NCBI GenBank assembly: GCA_963790325.1
Contig: CAWBNY010000003.1
Span: 930,001 to 994,000 of the forward strand
Direction: 5' to 3'
DNA: 64,000 nucleotides
Source: JAXDMK01 sp963790325
GTDB taxonomy: Bacteria; Actinomycetota; Acidimicrobiia; Acidimicrobiales; AC-14
Below the pieces are notes generated by a model. It was not told where the DNA came from. It did no database searches and saw nothing but the letters and a program-made list of their open reading frames with translations. Below are positions 58,328 through 64,000 of this stretch, one piece after another. The stretch's first letter is position 1. Every line of letters begins with the position of its first letter. The translations under genes and the position numbers were made by a program.

Positions 58328-61282
58328 TCACCGGGCCTCGGACGGCTCGGGCCGGGCGGGCGGGGCGGCGGACGGGCCGCCGGTGAGGTCGAGGGCGGGC
58401 TCGAGCAGCACCGGCTTGGCCGGGGGTCCGTCGTCGAGGGCGAGGAGGGTCAGCAGGGGGGCGACGAAGACCAGGACCAGGGCGGTGACGACGATGCCCG
58501 AGTCGTTGACCAGGCAGCCGAGGACGCCGGCCGCCACCGCCGCCACCACCCCGATCCGGCGGGGGGAGCGGGGCGGGAGGAGGTCGTCGAGGCGGAGCTG
58601 CCAGGCGAGGAGGCCGAGGACGAAGATCAACACGATCGGCACCACCCACGCCCACACCGATGCCCGGAGGACCCGCAGGTTGGCCTCCGCCTTGCGGGCG
58701 ATGGTGGTGCCCAGGCTCCCGTTGCCGTCGATGGTGTCGGCCACCACCCGGCCCAGATGGGTGCGGGCCTCGGGCGGGCGGAGGAGGTCGACGCCGATCG
58801 CGACCGCCAGCACCGCGGCGGTGGCCACCACCGCCAGCACCGCCGCCCTCCACGACAACCGGCGGCCGGAGAAGGCCACCAGGGCGATGGCGAACACCGG
58901 GCCCAGGGTGAGGATGCCCCCCACGTCGTCACCCAGGGTGGGGCCGCCGTCGACCACCAGGACGAGGGCGAACAGGGAGGCCACCGCCACCAGGGCCTCC
59001 CGCCGGCGGGGCGCATGCTCCAGGTGGAGGGCGGCCACCAGGATGGTGGTGCCGGTGAGGACGGCGAAGGCGCTGTTGCCCAGCCCGTAGAAGCGGGCCG
59101 CGGTGTGCGGCGAGTAGCCGAGGATGGATGCGGTCTGGAGGCGGGCGCCGGTGGCCACGTCGAGCGCGAGCACGGCCACGGTGGCCCCCATCACCCAGGC
59201 GAGGGGTGCCAGCCGGTGGCGGCGGGCCCGCAGGGCGAGAGCCACCACCGCCGCGTTGACGGCGGCCAGGAGGGCGACGCCGAACACGCCCATGGCGGGG
59301 GCGAACGGCACGGCCCGGAGGAGGAAGGTGGCCAGGGGGAAGGCGGCGAAGGCGACCACGCCCACCCGCAGGACGGCGGTGGCGAGCTCGGCCCGGGCCG
59401 GCAGCGGCATCCCCCGCCGCCGGAAGGCGAAGACGACCAGGGCCAGGGCGTACACCAGGCCCTGGGACGCGACGAAGGCGAACGCGACCCCGAAGTAGAT
59501 CCGCTCCCGGTAGGTGGCGTCGCGGTCGAGGCGCTCGAGGCGGCCGGCGTCGGACTCCTCGGCCGAGTAGCGCAGCGGGTGGCCGATCATGGCCGGGGGC
59601 ACGGTCACGTCGAGGGCGGCCAGGACGGTGGGGGCGACGTCGGTGAGGGTGACCAGGCCCAGGCGCTTGGTCGAGGGCGAGAGGAGGGTGCCCGGGACGA
59701 CGCCCGCCCCCGCCGCCACCACCGGGGTCAGCCGCCACTCCTCGTCGGGCGGGACCACCGCCACCACCAGGACCAGCGTCGACGCGGTGTCGACCTCGGC
59801 CAGGAGGCGGCCGAGGGTGACGTCGGTGTCCTCCAGGGCGAAGTCCCGGGACAGGTCGGCGAAGACGGGCGGGGCCACCTCCTCCAGGGCCTCCACCCGG
59901 GTGAGGTCGCCGGTGTCGACCAGGACCACGTCGGCCTCGGCCAGCGCCCGGCGGGTGGCGTCGACCACCTCGTCGGCGTCGGCCCGCTCGCCGAAGGGGG
60001 ACGCCTTCTCCACCTCCAGCAGGCGATCGTCGACGGTGCCGGAGTCGACCAGGCCGGCCCGGTCCATGACGGCCAGGGCTGCCGGCCGGAACCGGTTGGG
60101 CCGGTTCTGGGGGAGGTTGGGGAGGGCGAGGCCGGACGGGATGTCGGCCAGGCCCACCACCGCGGTGCGCTTGCCGGCCCCGTGGAGCGCCTGGCCCAGG
60201 TCGCCGGGACCGGTCGAAAGGTGGCGGCCGGCCGATGCCCGCAGGTCGGCGGCGGCACCGACGACCACGGTGCCGTCCGCTGCGGGCTCGACGGTGGCGG
60301 CTGCCTCATCCGCCGCGAACACCCGCGCCCCGGCGCCCAGGGTGGCGTAGCCCTCGGTCACCGACGGGTGCGACGACCGGGTGCGCACGCTCATGGCGGC
60401 CAGGCTCCCGGTGGCGACCAGCCGGTCGAGGTTGGGCATCCGGCCGGTGCCGAGGTCGTCCCACGTCAGGCCGGGGATGCCGAAGAGGAGGACCTTCGAC
60501 GCGCCGGTCGTGTTGGCCGCGGCCGCGGCCGGCTCCCACCGCGACCCCGTCCACCCCATGGCCAGGACGGCGACGACCAGGGCGACGACGATCACGGCCA
60601 CCCGGACCCGGGCCGACGTGAGCCGGGCCCACAGCGCCCGGAAGATGTCGACCCCCTGCCGGCCCCGGTGGAGGAAGCCGGGGAGGCGGCGGCCGGTGTG
60701 GCGGTGGTCGATGGCCACCGGCATCTCCACCACCCGGGCCCCGGCCCGGACCGCGTCGATGGTGAACCCTGTCTCCAACCCGAATCGGGGGGCGAGGGCG
60801 TGGCCCCGCAGGAGCTCGCCCCGCACCGCCCGCTGGCCCGACAGGGGCGCCTTGGCGACGAACCCGCACGCCCGCTCGATGCCGGCCGCCGCCAGCCGGC
60901 GCACCGTCCCGAACCCGCCCCTGGTGCCCGCCCCGGGCAGGACCCCGATCACCAGGTCGGCCTGGTCCGCCAGCACCGGCTCGAGCAGGGCACCGGCCGC
61001 GGCCGCGGTGGCCCCCACGTCGGCGTCGACCAGGAGGTACACATCGGTCTCCGAGCTGGCGGCGACCCCCGCCGCCACCGCCCCGCCCTTGCCCCTGTTG
61101 GCCGGCAGGCGCAGCACCCACGCCCCCGCCGCCACCGCCACCGCGGCGGTGTCGTCGGTGGACCCGTCGTCGACCACGAGGACCTCGTCCACCTGGGGGA
61201 GGCGGCGGAGAGCGATCACGGTCGCTCCCACCGTGTCGGAGCGGTCCTTGGCCGCCACCAGGGCGACCACCCGGGTCGTCAC
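58328..61282 (-). CDS. fusion of GT2 glycosyltransferase and membrane phosphatase-like protein
   Basis: 984-aa protein in one frame. N-terminal GT2 domain (about 1-235: EVLVVDDGSTDDTA, YLLVDADVGAT), a membrane helix (VRVAVIVVALVVAVLAMGW), an extracytoplasmic alkaline-phosphatase/phosphodiesterase-like domain (about 270-500: VLLFGIPGLTWDDL, SHPSVTEGYATLGAG, FADLSRDFAL) and about ten C-terminal transmembrane helices. No intact metal-ligand set can be assigned by eye. GTG at 61282 overlaps the murJ stop. A polyprenyl-sugar transferring role is likely, given murJ upstream and the MraY-like gene downstream. A fusion of this kind is uncommon. Confidence 0.78.
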   Translation of the reverse strand: MTTRVVALVAAKDRSDTVGATVIALRRLPQVDEVLVVDDGSTDDTAAVAVAAGAWVLRLPANRGKGGAVAAGVAASSETDVYLLVDADVGATAAAAGALLEPVLADQADLVIGVLPGAGTRGGFGTVRRLAAAGIERACGFVAKAPLSGQRAVRGELLRGHALAPRFGLETGFTIDAVRAGARVVEMPVAIDHRHTGRRLPGFLHRGRQGVDIFRALWARLTSARVRVAVIVVALVVAVLAMGWTGSRWEPAAAAANTTGASKVLLFGIPGLTWDDLGTGRMPNLDRLVATGSLAAMSVRTRSSHPSVTEGYATLGAGARVFAADEAAATVEPAADGTVVVGAAADLRASAGRHLSTGPGDLGQALHGAGKRTAVVGLADIPSGLALPNLPQNRPNRFRPAALAVMDRAGLVDSGTVDDRLLEVEKASPFGERADADEVVDATRRALAEADVVLVDTGDLTRVEALEEVAPPVFADLSRDFALEDTDVTLGRLLAEVDTASTLVLVVAVVPPDEEWRLTPVVAAGAGVVPGTLLSPSTKRLGLVTLTDVAPTVLAALDVTVPPAMIGHPLRYSAEESDAGRLERLDRDATYRERIYFGVAFAFVASQGLVYALALVVFAFRRRGMPLPARAELATAVLRVGVVAFAAFPLATFLLRAVPFAPAMGVFGVALLAAVNAAVVALALRARRHRLAPLAWVMGATVAVLALDVATGARLQTASILGYSPHTAARFYGLGNSAFAVLTGTTILVAALHLEHAPRRREALVAVASLFALVLVVDGGPTLGDDVGGILTLGPVFAIALVAFSGRRLSWRAAVLAVVATAAVLAVAIGVDLLRPPEARTHLGRVVADTIDGNGSLGTTIARKAEANLRVLRASVWAWVVPIVLIFVLGLLAWQLRLDDLLPPRSPRRIGVVAAVAAGVLGCLVNDSGIVVTALVLVFVAPLLTLLALDDGPPAKPVLLEPALDLTGGPSAAPPARPEPSEAR

Positions 61283-62889
61283 CGCGGCCCCGGCGCGGGG
61301 ACCAGCCGGTGCCGGTGGAGCTCGGGGGCCCGCACCAGCCGCTGGACGGCGAGGTAGGCGGCCCCGCCCGCCAGCCCCCCCACCATCAGGGTCAGGGCGG
61401 CCATCAGCCGGCTGCCGTCGGGGTCGCCGACGGCGCGGGCCGCGCCCGTCGCGACCAGCGCCGCGACCAGCCCCGCCAGCACCGCCCGGGCCGCCGCCGC
61501 CACCACCGGCACCGGCTCCCCCACCCGGCGCCGGAGGAGGGCGACCATCACCCCCGCCCCCACCACCATGGCCGCCGAGTGGGCCAGGCCGAGGACGACC
61601 ACCCGTCCGTCGCCCGACGCGGCCGAGTAGGCGGCCACCATGAGGGCCGAGCCCCCGACCGCCACCCCGAGGCCGACGGCGGCGGGGGTGCGGACGTCGC
61701 CCGCGGCATACGACGCCCGGGTGAGGAGGTGGATGCCGGCGTAGCCGGTGACACCTAGGGCGTAGGCGGCCAGCACGTCGCCCACCAGCCGGGCCCCGTC
61801 GGGGTCGAGAGCGCCCACCCGGACGAGACGGAGGGCGGGCTCGCCCAGCACCGCCAGCAGGGCGGCGGCGGCGGCGGTGGTGAAGACGATGGTGCGGGCG
61901 CCCTTCCCCAGGGCGGCGGCGAAGGCCGCCCACCGCCGCTCGACCGCGTCGGCCGCCAGCCGGGGGTAGAGGGTGGTGAGCACGGGGTGGGCCAGGAGGG
62001 CGTGCGGTAACAGGAACATGGTGAAGGCGATCTGGTAGGCGACCACCCCACCCTCCACCCGGTTGGCCAGCACCAGGGTGGTGGCCAGCAGCACCTGGGA
62101 GGCGGCCAGGGCGGCCCCACCCCACACCCCGGCCCGGCCGATGGCGCGCAGGCCCGGGTGGCGGGGGTCCCACCGGGGCCGGAGGTGGAACCCGGCCCGG
62201 CGGGCGGCGAGCACCGGCACCGCGGTCATGGCCAACACGCCCAGGGTCGTGCCGACCGCGAGCACCAGCTTGGGCCCGAGGGACAGGTCGAGGCCGGCCC
62301 CGCCGTCGTGCGTCATGGCCCAGAACAGGCCCATGGTGGCGATGACGGCCACGTTGTTGGCCACCGGCGCCAGCGCGGCGGCGGCGAAGCGACGGGCGGA
62401 GTGGAGGACTGCGGTGGTGATCGCCCCCACCGCGTAGAGCAGGACCTGGGGGACGAAGAACACGAGGAGGAACGAACCCAGGCGGATCTCCTCCCGGCGG
62501 ACGGCGGCGTCGGGGACGGCGACGGTGAGGGCCCGCATGATCCACGGTCGGGCGAGGAGTCCGGCGCAGGTGACGGCGGCCATGGCGGCCAGGGTCACGC
62601 CCAGCAGCGCCCCCGCCAGCCGCTCGGCGTCGTCCCGCCGGTCGGCGTCGAGCAGGGCGACGAAGGGAGGGACCAGCACCGACGACAACATCCCCGCCGC
62701 CAGCAGCTCGAACAGGAGGTTGGAGACGAGGTTGGCCGTCTGGTACACGTTGCCGAGGAACGTGGTCCCCAGGGCCCCCCCGATGGCCAGCACCCGCAGC
62801 AGGCCGGTGGCCCGGGAGGCCACGTTGCCGGCGGTCACCTGAGCGGTGGGGCCGGCCCGGCCCCAGCGGGCGACGAGCGTCCGGGTCAC
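61279..62889 (-). CDS. murJ: lipid II flippase MurJ (MOP family)
   Basis: 536-aa polytopic protein with about 14 helices, the MviN/MurJ opening VASRATGLLRVLAIGGALGT and the block NVYQTANLVSNLLFELLAAG. It flips the lipid-linked peptidoglycan precursor. GTG at 62889 overlaps the mctB stop (GTGA), and the GT2 fusion is coupled to it in turn. In mycobacterial MurJ a C-terminal pseudokinase follows; here there is none. Confidence 0.88.
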   Translation of the reverse strand: MTRTLVARWGRAGPTAQVTAGNVASRATGLLRVLAIGGALGTTFLGNVYQTANLVSNLLFELLAAGMLSSVLVPPFVALLDADRRDDAERLAGALLGVTLAAMAAVTCAGLLARPWIMRALTVAVPDAAVRREEIRLGSFLLVFFVPQVLLYAVGAITTAVLHSARRFAAAALAPVANNVAVIATMGLFWAMTHDGGAGLDLSLGPKLVLAVGTTLGVLAMTAVPVLAARRAGFHLRPRWDPRHPGLRAIGRAGVWGGAALAASQVLLATTLVLANRVEGGVVAYQIAFTMFLLPHALLAHPVLTTLYPRLAADAVERRWAAFAAALGKGARTIVFTTAAAAALLAVLGEPALRLVRVGALDPDGARLVGDVLAAYALGVTGYAGIHLLTRASYAAGDVRTPAAVGLGVAVGGSALMVAAYSAASGDGRVVVLGLAHSAAMVVGAGVMVALLRRRVGEPVPVVAAAARAVLAGLVAALVATGAARAVGDPDGSRLMAALTLMVGGLAGGAAYLAVQRLVRAPELHRHRLVPAPGPR

Positions 62890-63884
62890 GCAGGGACGGC
62901 GGGGAGGAGCCGCTGGGCCCCCCGTCCCACACCGAAGTGGCCCACCCGGGCCTCGCCCAGCTCCTCCAGGGCGAGCACGACCGCGGCCTGGCCCATCGGC
63001 GATTCCAGATTGTCGACGGTCGACACCCGGCCGTTGGCGGTGGCGTCCCTCCGGAGCAGGCCCACGAAGACGCCCCGCCCGCCGTCGGTGTCCTGCCCCG
63101 CCTCGGCCGCCACCGCCCGGCCACCGGCCACGGCCAGGGCCTGGGCCAGGGGGACGGCCAGCACGTCGTCGCCCACCTCCGCCCCCGCCCCCGAGACCAC
63201 CACGAACCGGGTGCCGGCGACCGGGATGAGGCCCAGAGCGGGCGGGGGGATCGACGTCGAGCTGGAGGCGTCCCCCACCACCTCCGGCGGCGGCTCGTAG
63301 GACAGGAACCCGGCCGCCACCAGGGCGGCCAGGGACTCGGGTTCGGCCACCAGCCGGGCCAGCGCCTGCCGGCGGGTCTCGTCGGGGGTGGCCCCGGCGG
63401 CGACGATGGTGGTCGTGGGAACCGTCTCCGGCGACCCGGCGACGGTGGTCGTGGTGGTCGCCGCCGCGGCCAGGGCGCCGGTGAGGGCCTGCACCTCGTC
63501 GTCGTTGTCGAGGCGCATCTTGGACGTGACCCACACCGTCCCCTGGAGCGAGGCCCCCGCCGTCACCAGGGACTGGCGGAGCAGGTCGACCGGCTTGCGT
63601 TCCACCCCGTTGACGGCGACGACGAGCACCGGCACCCCCGGGAGGTGGTCGCGCACCACGTGGATCAGCGACTGGTCGGCGAACTCCATGCCTTCCCGGA
63701 CCTGCTCGGACAGCTTCTGGTTCTCCTCCCGGGTGCGGTTGACGTCGTTGCGCACCGAGTTGAGGTTGTTGTTGAGGGCGTCGACGGTGACCCGGTCGAT
63801 GACGGTCGAGCCCATCACGATCCCCATGCCGAGGGCGAGGAACACGGCCACCAGCGAGACGACGTGGTACCGCAGGTTGATCAC
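62886..63884 (-). CDS. mctB: copper transporter/outer channel MctB-like
   Basis: 332-aa protein with one N-terminal helix (VVSLVAVFLALGMGIVMGST), a coiled-coil segment (NNNLNSVRNDVNRTREENQKL) and a periplasmic domain. MctB limits copper accumulation in mycobacteria. The central Thr/Ala insert (ATTTTTVAGSPETVPTTT) is low complexity. ATG at 63884. The steA-mctB-murJ order seen in related actinobacteria matches. Confidence 0.85.
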   Translation of the reverse strand: MINLRYHVVSLVAVFLALGMGIVMGSTVIDRVTVDALNNNLNSVRNDVNRTREENQKLSEQVREGMEFADQSLIHVVRDHLPGVPVLVVAVNGVERKPVDLLRQSLVTAGASLQGTVWVTSKMRLDNDDEVQALTGALAAAATTTTTVAGSPETVPTTTIVAAGATPDETRRQALARLVAEPESLAALVAAGFLSYEPPPEVVGDASSSTSIPPPALGLIPVAGTRFVVVSGAGAEVGDDVLAVPLAQALAVAGGRAVAAEAGQDTDGGRGVFVGLLRRDATANGRVSTVDNLESPMGQAAVVLALEELGEARVGHFGVGRGAQRLLPAVPA

Positions 63885-63915
63885 AGGAGCATGGCCTCCG
63901 ATGCCGGCGGCCGAC

Positions 63916-64000
63916 TCACAGCAACGTCCTCCACGTCTCCTGGAGGCTGAACCACAAGGCCTTGATGAACACGTGGAGGGGTTGGGCGACGGCCACCATC
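63916..64000 (-). CDS. steA: SteA-like cytokinetic-ring protein (partial, C-terminus only)
   Basis: The last 27 codons before a TGA at 63918-63916 end in QPLHVFIKALWFSLQETWRT-LL, resembling the tail of SteA, a predicted thiamin-pyrophosphokinase-like cell division protein. The gene enters from the right edge; the assignment leans on the conserved steA-mctB order, so confidence is moderate. Confidence 0.5.
   Translation of the reverse strand, partial: MVAVAQPLHVFIKALWFSLQETWRTLL

Noticed and set aside
58187..61357. A 1056-codon open frame on the plus strand opposite the GT2 fusion
   Set aside because: It is the antisense shadow of a well-supported minus-strand gene; its composition (Gly/His/Arg/Gln-rich) is typical of antisense frames in very GC-rich DNA.
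1..64000. tRNA or rRNA genes
   Set aside because: No T-loop consensus with a matching cloverleaf and no rRNA-like segment was found by reading both strands; a tRNAscan run would settle it.

Overview
The window is very GC-rich (GC content not computed), densely packed bacterial DNA with many 1-4 nt stop/start overlaps and many GTG starts. The gene set points to an actinobacterium, most likely class Acidimicrobiia or a close relative. It has a complete Pup-proteasome system (pup, dop, pafA, prcA, prcB, arc/mpa, a PafB/PafC WYL pair), a fused two-domain FbiC for coenzyme F420, OpcA with Zwf, MctB, and actinobacterial-type SpoIIE/STAS/sigma regulators. No rRNA or tRNA gene, CRISPR array, insertion sequence or prophage was recognised. 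The taxonomic call is inferred from gene content, not from a marker search.

Layout. 1-11.6 kb: proteasome supercluster, mostly minus strand (pafC partial, pafB, DUF3866, pafA, prcB-prcA, pup-dop-arc), interrupted by a SufR-like Fe-S regulator, an acyl-CoA dehydrogenase-like gene, a thiol peroxidase and two small cysteine-rich proteins. 11.8-18.9 kb: a ferredoxin, a strong bidirectional terminator, then a long minus-strand run (acyl-CoA synthetase, D-Ala-D-Ala carboxypeptidase, LON-domain protein, three small proteins, trmI, MarP-like protease, msrB). 19-27.3 kb: a phosphate/arsenic region with an ArsR-type regulator, a Pst transporter whose two permeases are fused, an aquaporin, ArsI, a second ArsR, a SnoaL-like protein, an unusual radical SAM enzyme and an ArsM-like methyltransferase. 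27.3-36 kb: an AI-2E exporter, DUF3052, and a Tad pilus/secretion locus with no TadA ATPase. 36-46 kb: TetR/desaturase pair, a transketolase split by a frameshift, a FIST protein and a SpoIIE-STAS-sigma-anti-sigma-like module. 46-53.4 kb: zwf-opcA-pgl, fbiC and a LOG-family protein. 53.5-57.4 kb: a duplicated-motif protein, a 475-bp structured leader, and two tandem secreted HExxH proteins with C-terminal fibronectin-III-like domains. 57.4-64 kb: envelope genes on the minus strand (steA end, mctB, murJ, a GT2/phosphatase-like fusion, a MraY/WecA-like transferase).

How the genes may work together. The proteasome genes cover tagging (Pup, Dop, PafA), unfolding (ARC) and degradation (PrcBA), with PafBC as DNA-damage-linked regulator. 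The arsenic region joins phosphate uptake, through which arsenate can enter, to an ArsR-controlled set for organoarsenical chemistry. Its radical SAM plus methyltransferase pair is the best candidate here for an undescribed pathway. The sigma/anti-sigma genes form a probable partner-switching stress response. Also notable are a palindromic element repeated at three convergent gene ends, and candidate CTG starts embedded in CTGA junctions.
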